DNA from: Sphingomonas sp.
Lineage (GTDB): Bacteria; Pseudomonadota; Alphaproteobacteria; Sphingomonadales; Sphingomonadaceae
DNA: 64,000 nucleotides
Direction of reading: 5' to 3'
Assembly (NCBI GenBank): GCA_019635535.1
Contig: JAHBZH010000001.1
Location: 954,995-1,018,994, forward strand
In this document: piece after piece, positions 8,227 to 16,207 of the stretch
Layout of the letters: every line of letters starts with the position of its first letter
Position numbering within the stretch: position 1 is the first letter of the stretch
The notes under the pieces: model-generated
Told to the model about the DNA's origin: nothing
The model's input: only the letters and a program-made list of their open reading frames with translations
The model's database searches: none
Made by a program: the position numbers and the translations under genes

Positions 8227-8895
8227 ATGACCGATATCAATGCCGCCCCGCCCCGCCTCACGGCCTTCGACTGGGTGCCCGATTTTGCCCGCGGCTATGT
8301 CCGTGACCTACGCCCGCGCTGGGCCTGCGCCGAGATCGGGCTTTCCTATTCGACCCGGCTGATCAACGCCGTCGACCGGCCGCCGGACTATTTCGCCGAA
8401 CAGCCGTGGGGCCAGGTGCCGCTCTTCGAGGACGGCGGCCTCGCGATCTTCGAGAGCGGCGCGATCCTTCTGCATCTGGGCGAGAAGGACGAGCGCCTGC
8501 TGCCGCGTGACCCGAAGCGCCGGATGGCGACGATCTCCTGGCTGTTCGCCGCCTATAGCAGCATCGAGCCCTGGATTTTCGAGATCTCGAACGTGGAGCT
8601 GTTCTCGGCCGACCAGGAATGGGCGAAGCTGCGACGGCCGGGCCTGTTGGAGGATGCCGGCCGGCGGCTCGACCGTCTCGCCGACGCGCTCGGCGATCGC
8701 GACTGGCTGACGGGCGATTTCAGCATTGCCGACATCGCGATGGTCACCGCGCTGCGCGACGATTGCGACACGGGATTGATCGCGCAGCGACCACGCCTGG
8801 CCGCCTATCTCGAGCGTGGCACGGAGCGTCCCGCGTTCCAGGCTGCGCTCGCCGCGCAGCTTGCCGATCTCAAGCCGGAGCCCGTCGCGGCCTGA
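8227..8895 (+). CDS. Glutathione S-transferase family protein
   Basis: The product has 222 residues when started at the ATG preceded by GGGAGAAAG; a longer in-frame start at 8146 lacks support. The N-terminal thioredoxin-like domain carries WGQVPLFEDGGLAIFESGAI, including the cis-proline (QVPLF) and the glutathione-binding Glu-Ser. The C-terminal helical domain has DWLTGDFSIADIAMV, the N-capping box of GSTs. It probably conjugates or reduces electrophiles with glutathione. It is part of the HxlR-divergent run. Confidence 0.9.
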   Translation: MTDINAAPPRLTAFDWVPDFARGYVRDLRPRWACAEIGLSYSTRLINAVDRPPDYFAEQPWGQVPLFEDGGLAIFESGAILLHLGEKDERLLPRDPKRRMATISWLFAAYSSIEPWIFEISNVELFSADQEWAKLRRPGLLEDAGRRLDRLADALGDRDWLTGDFSIADIAMVTALRDDCDTGLIAQRPRLAAYLERGTERPAFQAALAAQLADLKPEPVAA

Positions 8896-8913
8896 TACAG
8901 AAGGAGAGAGACG

Positions 8914-9636
8914 ATGACCTATATCGAAGGATTCGTGGCCGCGGTGCCGACGCAGAACAAGGAAGCCTATCGCAAGCATGCCGCAGACGCGCTGCCCTTG
9001 TTCAAGGAGTTCGGCGTCGCCCGCATGGTGGAAAATTGGGGCGATGACGTGCCGCACGGCAAGGTCACCGACTTTTACGGCGCGGTGCGGGCGAAGGACG
9101 ATGAGACCGTCGTCTTTTCCTGGTTCGAATATCCCGACAAAGCGGCGCGCGACGCCGCCACCCAGAAGATGATGAACGATCCGCGCATGAAGCAGATGGG
9201 CGCCGAAATGCCCTTCGATGGCAAGCGCATGCTCGTCGGCGGCTTCGAGTCGATCGTCGACGAGCGGGCGGACGGCGCGACCGGCTATGTCGACGGCTAT
9301 CTCCTCCCCGTGCCCGAGGGCAAGAAGGAGGCGTATCGCGCGCTGGCGCAAAAGGTTTCCGGCAAGTTCAAGGAGTTCGGTGCTGTCCGCGTCGTCGAGG
9401 CGTGGGGCGACGACGTGCCTGAAGGCAAGGTCACCGACTATCAGCGCGCGGTGAAAATCCAGGACGGCGAGGCGATCGTCTATTCCTATGTCGAATGGCC
9501 GGACAAGGAGACCCGCGACACGGGCTGGGAGAAGATGATGTCCGATCCCGACATGCAGCCGGGCGCGGGCGAGGAGATGCCCTTCGACGGCCAGCGCATG
9601 TTCTGGGGCGGCTTCCGTCCCATCGTCGACGCCTGA
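8914..9636 (+). CDS. Tandem DUF1428 protein (two fused copies)
   Basis: The 240-residue product contains two copies of the roughly 117-residue DUF1428 domain, at about 1-115 and 124-240. Both carry matching motifs: YIEGFVAAVP / YVDGYLLPVPEG, KEAYRKHA / KEAYRALA, WGDDVPHGKVTDF / WGDDVPEGKVTDY and MPFDGKRM / MPFDGQRM. Single-domain members are about 120 residues and belong to the dimeric alpha-beta barrel superfamily, so this is a covalent dimer. No biochemical function is established. It has a good AGGAGAG site and sits between the GST and double-VOC genes. Confidence 0.9.
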   Translation: MTYIEGFVAAVPTQNKEAYRKHAADALPLFKEFGVARMVENWGDDVPHGKVTDFYGAVRAKDDETVVFSWFEYPDKAARDAATQKMMNDPRMKQMGAEMPFDGKRMLVGGFESIVDERADGATGYVDGYLLPVPEGKKEAYRALAQKVSGKFKEFGAVRVVEAWGDDVPEGKVTDYQRAVKIQDGEAIVYSYVEWPDKETRDTGWEKMMSDPDMQPGAGEEMPFDGQRMFWGGFRPIVDA

Positions 9637-9659
9637 CGACGGCGGCAGGGAGGCATCTC

Positions 9660-10454
9660 ATGGCCAATCCGCATGGCAGCTTCATCTGGTATGAGCTGAT
9701 GACCCGCGATCCGGCGGCGGCGCGTGCTTTCTACGAGGACGTGGTCGGCTGGTCGATCGACGCCGCCGCGCCGCCCGGCCCGATCGACTACCGGATGATC
9801 GCCGCGCCCGACGGCAAGGCCGGCGGGATGATGACGCTGACCGACGCGATGTGCGACCGGGGTGCGCGGCCCTGCTGGCTCGGCTATATCGGGGTCGACG
9901 ATGTCGATGCCGCGGTGGCCGCCGTCGCGGCGGACGGGGGCACGGTGCTGATGCCTGCATCGGACATTCCCGATGTCGGCCGCATCGCGATGGTGGCCGA
10001 TCCGCAGGGCATCCCCTTCTACGTGATGCGCGGCGCCAGCGACGGGGGCAGCCATGCCTTTCAGCGGACCGGCATGGGCCATGTGAGCTGGAACGAGCTG
10101 GTCACGCCCGATCCGGACGCCGCGCTCGCCTTCTACGGCCGCCGCTTCGGCTATGCCAGGCAGGGCGGCATGCCGATGGGCGAGCTGGGCGAATATGCCT
10201 TCCTCGCCCATCATGGCGAGGAGGTCGGCGCGATGATGCCCCAGGGCGCAGAGAGCGGGCCGCCCGGCTGGGGCTTCTATTTCCGCGTGCCGGACATCCA
10301 TGAAGCGAAGATGCGGGTCGAGACCGGTGGCGGCACGGTGATCTTCGGTCCCCAAGAGGTGCCGGGCGGCGAGCAGGTGCTGAACGCCGTCGATCCCGAA
10401 GGCGTGCCGTTCGGACTGGTCGCGCCCGGCGCGAACGAAGGAGAGAGAGAATGA
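9660..10454 (+). CDS. Two-domain VOC-family protein
   Basis: The product has 264 residues and two glyoxalase-like domains, at about 5-125 ([20 protein letters not shown]) and 138-258 ([18 protein letters not shown]). Each ends in a metal-ligand style segment ([20 protein letters not shown]). The start is the ATG just after an AGGGAGG site; the frame extends upstream only through the previous gene. Two-domain VOC proteins of this kind resemble hydroxylase-type or CFP30B-like proteins of unknown substrate. The gene overlaps the next one by four bases (ATGA). Confidence 0.88.
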   Translation: MANPHGSFIWYELMTRDPAAARAFYEDVVGWSIDAAAPPGPIDYRMIAAPDGKAGGMMTLTDAMCDRGARPCWLGYIGVDDVDAAVAAVAADGGTVLMPASDIPDVGRIAMVADPQGIPFYVMRGASDGGSHAFQRTGMGHVSWNELVTPDPDAALAFYGRRFGYARQGGMPMGELGEYAFLAHHGEEVGAMMPQGAESGPPGWGFYFRVPDIHEAKMRVETGGGTVIFGPQEVPGGEQVLNAVDPEGVPFGLVAPGANEGERE

Positions 10455-10948
10455 CCAACGAGTTGATCACCTGCCTGTGGTTCGATCACGGCCAGGCCCG
10501 TGCGGCGGCGGACTTCTACGCCGCCACCTTCCCCCACAGCCATGTCGGCGCATCCCACTACGCTCCCTCCGATTATCCGGATGGCACGACGGGCAATGAG
10601 ATCACGGTCGATTTCACCGTGATGGGCCGGCAATGCGTCGGCCTCAATGGCGGCTCCGCTTTCCGCCCGAACGAGGCGGTCAGCTTCATGGTGCTGACCG
10701 AGACGCAGGAGGAGACCGACCGCTACTGGAACGCGATCGTCGGCAATGGCGGCGCGGAGAGCCAGTGCGGCTGGTGCAAGGACCGCTGGGGCTTCTCCTG
10801 GCAGATCACGCCGCGCGTGTTGCTGGAGGCGATGGACAATCCGGACCGGGCCGCGGCGAAGCGGGCGTTCGAGGCGATGATGACGATGGGCAAGATCGAC
10901 GTCGCCGCGATCGAGGCCGCGATCGCCGGCGAACCCGCGCCGGCCTGA
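10451..10948 (+). CDS. PhnB-like VOC protein (3-dmu-9_3-mt domain)
   Basis: The product has 165 residues. [20 protein letters not shown], the FPHSHVG segment and the C-terminal [19 protein letters not shown] block are the pattern of the PF06983 family, misleadingly named after a ubiquinone methyltransferase. These proteins have the VOC fold but no SAM-binding site. Catalytic activity is uncertain. It is the last gene of the HxlR-divergent run and is coupled to the double-VOC gene by ATGA. Confidence 0.88.
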   Translation: MTNELITCLWFDHGQARAAADFYAATFPHSHVGASHYAPSDYPDGTTGNEITVDFTVMGRQCVGLNGGSAFRPNEAVSFMVLTETQEETDRYWNAIVGNGGAESQCGWCKDRWGFSWQITPRVLLEAMDNPDRAAAKRAFEAMMTMGKIDVAAIEAAIAGEPAPA

Positions 10949-11005
10949 ACGGAAAGCCAGAGGCCGAAGGGCGGCGAAGGTGCCTGGCCGGGTATGCCCG
11001 CCTGA

Positions 11006-12697
11006 TCACGCCTTGGCCGGGCTCGGCGTCGATCCCAGCACGCTCGCGGCCAGCTCCAGCATCTTGGCCGCCGTCTCGCGCTCGCCCATCACGACATGGC
11101 CGGCGCCGAGCTTCTCGAGATGCTCGACCTCGGCGTCCGAATGGGCCCGGGCGATGATCGGGATGTCGGGGCGCATCGCCTTCGCGCGCTGGGCGATCAC
11201 GCCGCCCTCGAAGCCTTCCGGGATCGCGATCAGCAGCTTGGAGGCTTTTTCGATCCCCGCCTCGCGCAAGGTCTGCTTGTCCGTGGCGTTGCCGATCAGC
11301 ACCTGAAGGCCGTCCTTCTCGGCATCGCGCGCCACGTCCGCTTGATCCTCGATCACGATCGGCGTCTTGCCGCGCGCCATCAGCCCGCTCGCGATCAGCC
11401 GCCCGACGCGGCCATAGCCGATCAGGATGACGTGGCCGTCGCGCCGTTCCGCCTTGGCCGCTGCCGCCGCCTCTGCCGCTGCCTCCGCTTCGGCCGCCGC
11501 CTCGTCTTCCAGCTCCTGGTCACGCTTGCTGCGCGCGGCCACCAGCGAGAACAGGAAGGGGTTGGCCAGGATCGACAGGATCGCGCCGGCGAGGATCAGG
11601 TCGCGCCCTTCCGGGGGCAGGATGGCGAGCGACGTGCCGAGCCCGGCCAGGATGAACGAAAATTCGCCGATCTGGGCGAGGCTGGCCGACACCGCCAGCG
11701 CGGTCTGGGTCGGATGGCCGAAGGCGCGCACGATCAGGAAGGCGGCGACCGATTTGCCGAACACGATGATCGCGACGGTGGCGACCAGCGGGCCGGGCTG
11801 GGCGGTGATCACCGATGGATCGAACAGCATCCCCACCGACACGAAGAACAAAACCGCGAAAGCGTCCCTGAGCGGCAGCGTCTCCTCGGTCGCGCGGCGG
11901 GACAGCGGTGTTTCGCCCAGGATCATGCCGGCGAAGAAGGCGCCGAGCGCGAAGGACACGTCGAACACGAAGGCCGCGCCGAAGGCGACGCCGAGCGCGA
12001 TCGCGAGCACCGCCAGGCGGAACAGCTCGCGCGATCCGGTATGCACGACCCAGTGGAGCAGCCAGGGGATGATCCGCCGCCCGATCAGCAGCATCAGCGC
12101 GAAGAAGCCCGCGACCTTGAGCGTCACGATCACGAACGACCGGCCAAGATCGCCGCTCGCGCCATCGCCCGTCGTCGCGCCGGCCAGCGCCGGCAGCAGG
12201 ACGAGCGCCATGACCATCACCAGATCCTCGACGATCAGCCAGCCGACCGCGATCCGTCCCCGTTCGGTTTCCACCAGGTTGCGCGATTGCAGCGCGCGCA
12301 GCATCACCACGGTACTGGCGACCGACAGGGACAGGCCGAAGACGAAGCCGGCGACCGGCGTCCAGCCGAGCGCCCAGCCAAGCGCCATGCCCATCAGCGT
12401 GGCCGCGCCGATCTGCACCACCGCGCCGGGCACGGCGATATTCTTCACCGAAAGCAGGTCGCGCAGCGAGAAATGCAGGCCGACGCCGAACATCAGCAGA
12501 ATGACGCCGATCTCGGCCAGCTCGGCGGCGAGCTCGGCATCCGCGACGAAGCCGGGCGTGTAGGGCCCCACGATCACCCCGGCCAGCAGATAGCCGGCGA
12601 TCGGGGAGATTTTCAGCCGCTGCGCGAGGGCCCCCATCGCAAAGGCGATGACCAGGCCCGCGACGATGGTTCCGATCAGCGGCGTGTGATGGGGCAT
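11006..12697 (-). CDS. Monovalent cation:proton antiporter-2 (KefB/YbaL type)
   Basis: The protein has 563 residues. The first 390 contain about 12 hydrophobic segments of the CPA2 antiporter fold (GYLLAGVIVGPYTPGF; LLMFGVGLHF; VGWLIVEDLVMVMALVLL). An unusual Ala/Glu-rich linker at about 395-415 joins it to a RCK_N/TrkA-N domain starting at HVILIGYGRVGRLIA, whose Gly-rich loop binds NAD(H). It should expel K+ or Na+ in exchange for protons and be gated by nucleotide or thiol ligands. It stands alone between the VOC run and the YbaK gene. Confidence 0.92.
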   Translation of the reverse strand: MPHHTPLIGTIVAGLVIAFAMGALAQRLKISPIAGYLLAGVIVGPYTPGFVADAELAAELAEIGVILLMFGVGLHFSLRDLLSVKNIAVPGAVVQIGAATLMGMALGWALGWTPVAGFVFGLSLSVASTVVMLRALQSRNLVETERGRIAVGWLIVEDLVMVMALVLLPALAGATTGDGASGDLGRSFVIVTLKVAGFFALMLLIGRRIIPWLLHWVVHTGSRELFRLAVLAIALGVAFGAAFVFDVSFALGAFFAGMILGETPLSRRATEETLPLRDAFAVLFFVSVGMLFDPSVITAQPGPLVATVAIIVFGKSVAAFLIVRAFGHPTQTALAVSASLAQIGEFSFILAGLGTSLAILPPEGRDLILAGAILSILANPFLFSLVAARSKRDQELEDEAAAEAEAAAEAAAAAKAERRDGHVILIGYGRVGRLIASGLMARGKTPIVIEDQADVARDAEKDGLQVLIGNATDKQTLREAGIEKASKLLIAIPEGFEGGVIAQRAKAMRPDIPIIARAHSDAEVEHLEKLGAGHVVMGERETAAKMLELAASVLGSTPSPAKA

Positions 12698-12953
12698 CCA
12701 CTCTCCTTCCGGTTACGGCGTCGGACCTTCGATATGCCAGCCTCCAGGGGCGCCGCGCAGGATTCGGCCTATCGCGCCGCCATCCTACGGGAGGATGACA
12801 GCGGCGAGGACGATCACGACCAGCGCCAGGATGATCCCCATCTCCCGCTTGCCGATGATGCAGGCGTTCGAATGGCGACCATTTGCTTCATTGCCGGTTG
12901 ACGCGACAACTGCAAGAGGGGGCGGCAATTAAGCGCGCGAGGAGCCGTCGTTC

Positions 12954-13436
12954 ATGAGCCTGGAATCGGTGCGTGCCTGGTTGGCCACGCATGCCCCCGA
13001 TCTGCCGCTGATCGAGGTGACGGACAGCACCGCGACGGTCGCCGAGGCGGCGCGGGCGCTCGGTGTCGCGCCGGGGCGCATCGCCAAGACGCTGGCCATC
13101 CGCGTCAACGGGGAGGTGCTGCTGCTCGTCGCGCGCGGCGATGCGCGGCTCGACAATGCGAAGGCGAAGGCCGCGTTTGGCGGCCGGCCGCGCATGCTCG
13201 GGCCGGAAGAGACGCTGGCGCTGACCGGCCATCCGGTCGGCGGCGTCTGCCCGTTCGGCCTGGCGACGCCGTTGCCGGTCTGGTGCGATGTCTCGCTCAG
13301 GGGCTTCGACACGGTCTTCCCGGCTGCCGGCTCCCTGAACAGCTCGGTCGAGGTCGCGCCGGAGCGGCTTGTGGCGCTGGTCGCGAAAGGCTGGGTGGAC
13401 GCCTGCGTGCAACCGGAGGCGGCGTCGGGGGTTTGA
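12954..13436 (+). CDS. YbaK/ProX-like aminoacyl-tRNA deacylase
   Basis: The product has 160 residues of the YbaK/EbsC fold, which hydrolyses mischarged tRNAs such as Cys- or Ala-tRNA(Pro). Visible motifs are GRIAKTLAIRVNGEVLLLV with the conserved Lys, the GHPVGGVCPFGLATPLPV block and the AAGSLNSSVEVAPERL loop. A free-standing tRNA-Pro gene lies 2.6 kb away, but this is probably chance. Its 3' end is 25 bases before the hemerythrin-like gene. The 256 bases upstream of this gene hold no convincing coding sequence. Confidence 0.88.
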   Translation: MSLESVRAWLATHAPDLPLIEVTDSTATVAEAARALGVAPGRIAKTLAIRVNGEVLLLVARGDARLDNAKAKAAFGGRPRMLGPEETLALTGHPVGGVCPFGLATPLPVWCDVSLRGFDTVFPAAGSLNSSVEVAPERLVALVAKGWVDACVQPEAASGV

Positions 13437-13461
13437 TCGGCGACACCTCAGGGAGCATTTC

Positions 13462-13944
13462 ATGGCCGACGCCCGCATCTTCGCCGATCTCAAGGCCGAT
13501 CACGACCGCCACCGCGAGCTGCTGGCGCAGCTCGCCGACACGAGCGGCGACAGCGCCGAGCGGCGCAGCCTGTTCGAAGCCTTCCGGATCGAGGTCTCCG
13601 CCCATGCCGCGGCCGAGGAGGAGGCGCTCTACGCCGCCATGCTCGCCAAGCCCGAATTGCGCGACGAGGCGCGCCATTCGGTCGCCGAGCACAAGGAGAT
13701 CGACGATTTCCTCGCCGATCTCGTCGAAACCGACATGAGCTCCCCCGGCTGGCTCGCCCGCTTCAAGGAGATGCGGCACCGCTACGAACATCATATCGAC
13801 GAGGAAGAGGAAGACATGTTCCCGGCCGCGGCCGAAGATCTGCCCAAAGCCGAGCAAGCCCGGATCGCCAAGGTTTTCGAAGCGCGCAAGCCGAAGGAGA
13901 TCGCGCTCGCGGCGGAGGCCGAGCCCGGCGACGAACGGGAATAG
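13462..13944 (+). CDS. Hemerythrin/HHE-domain protein
   Basis: The product has 160 residues of a four-helix HHE cation-binding protein. Likely di-iron ligands are His14 (KADHDRH), His48 and nearby Glu (SAHAAAEEEALY), His77 (AEHKEID) and His110/Glu115 (YEHHIDEEEEDMF). Such proteins bind O2 or NO or act in iron-sulfur repair. The start at 13462 follows a GGGAG site; an earlier in-frame codon lies inside the ybaK-like gene. The C-terminal 25 residues are low-complexity Ala/Glu-rich. Confidence 0.88.
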   Translation: MADARIFADLKADHDRHRELLAQLADTSGDSAERRSLFEAFRIEVSAHAAAEEEALYAAMLAKPELRDEARHSVAEHKEIDDFLADLVETDMSSPGWLARFKEMRHRYEHHIDEEEEDMFPAAAEDLPKAEQARIAKVFEARKPKEIALAAEAEPGDERE

Positions 13945-14087
13945 CCGCGCCGAGCGATCAGGCGCACGATGGCACCTGCTGCCGGAACGATCGGCCATCG
14001 TCCGACACCTTCATCCTTCTCTCCCTCTCAAGGAGAAAGAAGGGAAGGAAGCATGTCGATTGGTCTTGGCGATATCTCGGTTTGAAT

Positions 14088-14111
14088 GACCGTTATGGGT
14101 GGAAAGCGGAC
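14088..14111 (+). repeat. Interspersed repeat copy A flanking the odd lipoprotein gene
   Basis: This 24-base segment (GACCGTTATGGGTGGAAAGC...) matches 14473-14496 at 19 of 24 positions in the same orientation. Translated, it gives NDRYGWKAD, a phrase I recognise from many spurious small sphingomonad proteins, so it is more likely an interspersed repeat than coding DNA. Confidence 0.5.
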
Positions 14112-14120
14112 ATTCGTGTT

Positions 14121-14444
14121 CTAACGACAGGATCGGTCGTCAAGTTTGAACTCGAACCGCTGCTGGGCACCTGGTGTCACGTATCCGATGTGACAGGTGA
14201 CGATCTGTCTTCCTTCATCTTGATACTGAACCCGTATCTCGCCCGAACCCTCACAATCGATCTGGCGACGTGCTTGAAAGCTGGAATCTACGAGCTGTAA
14301 GGGTGTCTCGGACCCGCAGATGTCGAGAACGGCCGAATTGGGAACTGCCCCCTCGAAGTTCACTTGGAAACTATTGGTTCGGCGTTCGCAGGCCGAGCAG
14401 AGTGCCCCAACGGCAAGGAGCAGGGCGATACGTGGAAGCTGCAT
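14121..14444 (-). CDS. Hypothetical lipoprotein of atypical composition
   Basis: The 107-residue product starts MQLPRIALLLAVGALCSAC, a lipoprotein signal peptide with a CSAC-type lipobox. An upstream in-frame ATG at 14516 starts inside a repeat and is less likely. The mature part has two further cysteine pairs (DICGSET, RQIDCEGSGEI, VTCHIGYV, DDRSCR) and mixed beta character. No family is recognised. The gene is clearly AT-richer than the neighbouring genes and lies between two copies of the same short repeat, which suggests acquisition. Confidence 0.55.
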   Translation of the reverse strand: MQLPRIALLLAVGALCSACERRTNSFQVNFEGAVPNSAVLDICGSETPLQLVDSSFQARRQIDCEGSGEIRVQYQDEGRQIVTCHIGYVTPGAQQRFEFKLDDRSCR

Positions 14445-14472
14445 AGCGTGAATAGTGCCTGCCTGATTGATC

Positions 14473-14496
14473 GTCCGCAACGGGTCGAAAGCGGAC
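14473..14496 (+). repeat. Interspersed repeat copy B flanking the odd lipoprotein gene
   Basis: This is the partner of the repeat at 14088-14111, with the conserved core GAAAGCGGAC. It lies 29 bases upstream (in gene orientation) of the lipoprotein start. The rest of the gap to 14727 shows no supported gene. Confidence 0.5.
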
Positions 14497-14727
14497 CGTC
14501 CGCCACCCGCTTCCAATGTAGGAAATGCTCTGTCAGGGTCGCTGCGACTCGGAGCGCGCTTGACCTATATTTCCCTGCCTCGCCCTTCCCGTTTCTTCTG
14601 CCATGAACATTCTTGCGGGAGGGGGGCTCACCCCCGACGGGGCGTCAGGTTCGTCAACTTCCACGCCCCGAAATCCTCTGCCCCGCGCTGTGCGGATGAA
14701 GGGCGTTGCGGCTATTGGGTACGGACC

Positions 14728-15717
14728 CTAGAGCCGCACGAGCATCTTGCCGGTATTGCCGCCGCTGAACAGGTCGAGAAAGGCCTGGGGCGCGGCTTCG
14801 ATCCCGTCATGCACCGTCTCGCGCGAAGTCACCTGCCCGCCGGCGATCCAGCCGCCCATGTCGCGATAGAATTCGCCCATCTCGCCGAGATAGTCGGTGT
14901 AAATGAAGCCCTTCAGCATGATCCGCGCGCCGATGATCCGCATGATGTAGCGCAAGGCGTGGGTCGAGCCGCTGTTATAGTCGTCGATCATCCCGCAGAT
15001 CGCGAAGCGGGCATTCTGCCGGGCGACGGCGAGGGCGGCGTCGAGATGCTCCCCGCCGACATTGTCGAAATAGACGTCGATGCCCTTCGGCGCGGCCTCC
15101 TGGAGCTGGGGCAGCAGCGGCCCGGCCTTGTAGTCGACCACGGCGTCCGCCCCGAGCTGCTTGACCCAGGCGCATTTGTCCGCCCCGCCGGCGGAACCGA
15201 TCACGGTCATGCCTTTGGCCTTGGCGATCTGCACCACCGCCGATCCGACCGCGCCGGCGGCGGCCGAGACGAAGACGATGTCGCCGTCCTGCGCCTGGCC
15301 CGCGCGCAGCAGTCCGAAATAGGCGGTGCCGCCGGTGAGGCCGAGATTGCCGAGCCATTGCTGTGGCGCGACGCCCAGCGGCGGCACCTTGTTGAACGTC
15401 TCCGCCGGCGCAGCCGCCTGCTCGCGCCAGCCGAGCATGTGGAAAACCGTCTCGCCTTCCTTGAAATGGGGCGAACGGCTCTCGATCACGGTGCCGACCG
15501 CGCCGCCCTGCATGGGCTCGTCCAGCGCGAAGGGCGGGACGTAGCTTTTCACGTCGTTCATCCGCCCGCGCATATAGGGATCGACCGACAGCCAGTCGTT
15601 GCGGACCCGCACCCAGCCCTCGGGCAGGGGCTCTTGCGCAAGCGCCTTCAATGCGAAATCGTCCATCGTCGGCAGCCCCTGGGGGCGCGACATCAGGTGC
15701 CAGGCGCGGTTCGACAT
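14728..15717 (-). CDS. Zinc-free MDR-family NADP-dependent oxidoreductase (CurA-like)
   Basis: The product has 329 residues, the size of the leukotriene-B4-dehydrogenase/CurA branch of medium-chain reductases, which reduce enones with NADPH. Visible are the N-terminal VDPYMRGRMND, the linker LGLTGGTAYFGLL and the nucleotide-binding AAAGAVGSAVVQIAK, then GGADKCAWVKQLGAD and DVYFDNVGG. No structural zinc cysteines are present. The start at 15717 follows a GGGAGAAG site; the frame upstream is an extension without support. It is transcribed away from the tRNA-Ala gene. Confidence 0.9.
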   Translation of the reverse strand: MSNRAWHLMSRPQGLPTMDDFALKALAQEPLPEGWVRVRNDWLSVDPYMRGRMNDVKSYVPPFALDEPMQGGAVGTVIESRSPHFKEGETVFHMLGWREQAAAPAETFNKVPPLGVAPQQWLGNLGLTGGTAYFGLLRAGQAQDGDIVFVSAAAGAVGSAVVQIAKAKGMTVIGSAGGADKCAWVKQLGADAVVDYKAGPLLPQLQEAAPKGIDVYFDNVGGEHLDAALAVARQNARFAICGMIDDYNSGSTHALRYIMRIIGARIMLKGFIYTDYLGEMGEFYRDMGGWIAGGQVTSRETVHDGIEAAPQAFLDLFSGGNTGKMLVRL

Positions 15718-15838
15718 ATGCTTCTCCCTCGCCCCGGTTTCGCCCGGCTTCGCATCGCTGTCAAAGGCGCGAATTTTGCGGCAAGAGCGCCATTGCAACG
15801 GGGAACGACCGCCGCTATCTGGAGCGCCCACGACTGAT

Positions 15839-15914
15839 GGGGCCGTAGCTCAGCTGGGAGAGCGCTGCAATCGCACTGCAGAGGTCAGGGGTTCGATTCC
15901 CCTCGGCTCCACCA
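15839..15914 (+). tRNA. tRNA-Ala (CGC anticodon)
   Basis: The 76 nt fold into a full cloverleaf: acceptor GGGGCCG/CGGCTCC with the G3:U70 pair that identifies tRNA-Ala, anticodon stem CTGCA/TGCAG with loop ATCGCAC (anticodon CGC at 15872-15874), T arm AGGGG-TTCGATT-CCCCT and an encoded CCA end. Confidence 0.97.
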
Positions 15915-16020
15915 TCCTCTTCAAGGAAATCAGCAAGTTAAGCCCGATTCGGGCGTGCCTCGGCATCGACGGCTGGGTGTAAGCCGGAACGGGGCCGTGT
16001 GCCCCATGCGAATATGAAAA

Positions 16021-16097
16021 TGGTCGGGGAGAGAGGATTCGAACCTCCGGCCCCTGCCTCCCGAAGACAGTGCTCTACCAGGCTGAGCTACTCCCCG
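16021..16097 (-). tRNA. tRNA-Pro (CGG anticodon)
   Basis: On the minus strand 77 nt form a cloverleaf: acceptor CGGGGAG/CTCCCCG, D arm with GCCTGGTAGAGC, anticodon stem CTGTC/GGCAG around loop TTCGGGA (anticodon CGG), T arm with GGTTCGAATCC and an encoded CCA. It faces the tRNA-Ala gene tail to tail across about 105 bases. Confidence 0.97.
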
Positions 16098-16207
16098 ACC
16101 GAAACGCGCGACCCTTTGGAAGGGCCGGCGGGGCCGGGCGTCTATAGGGGCGGCTTCGCGGGAGTTCAAGCGGCCTTGCCGGGTCGCGCCTGGCAAAAGC
16201 GCGTCCC

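Noticed and set aside
12785..12841. 18-residue hydrophobic peptide MGIILALVVIVLAAVILP on the minus strand
   Set aside because: The ATG has no spaced ribosome site and the peptide is below any size I can support, although its hydrophobicity is notable.
14082..14300. Plus-strand 72-codon frame starting MNDRYGWKADI
   Set aside because: It starts in a repeat and lies on the opposite strand of the lipoprotein gene. The opening phrase is a typical repeat translation, so it is not counted as a gene.
14514..14527. CAATGTAGGAAATG shared with the minus strand at 32829-32842
   Set aside because: A 14-base match is expected by chance several times in a window this size. I could not link it to a common promoter role.
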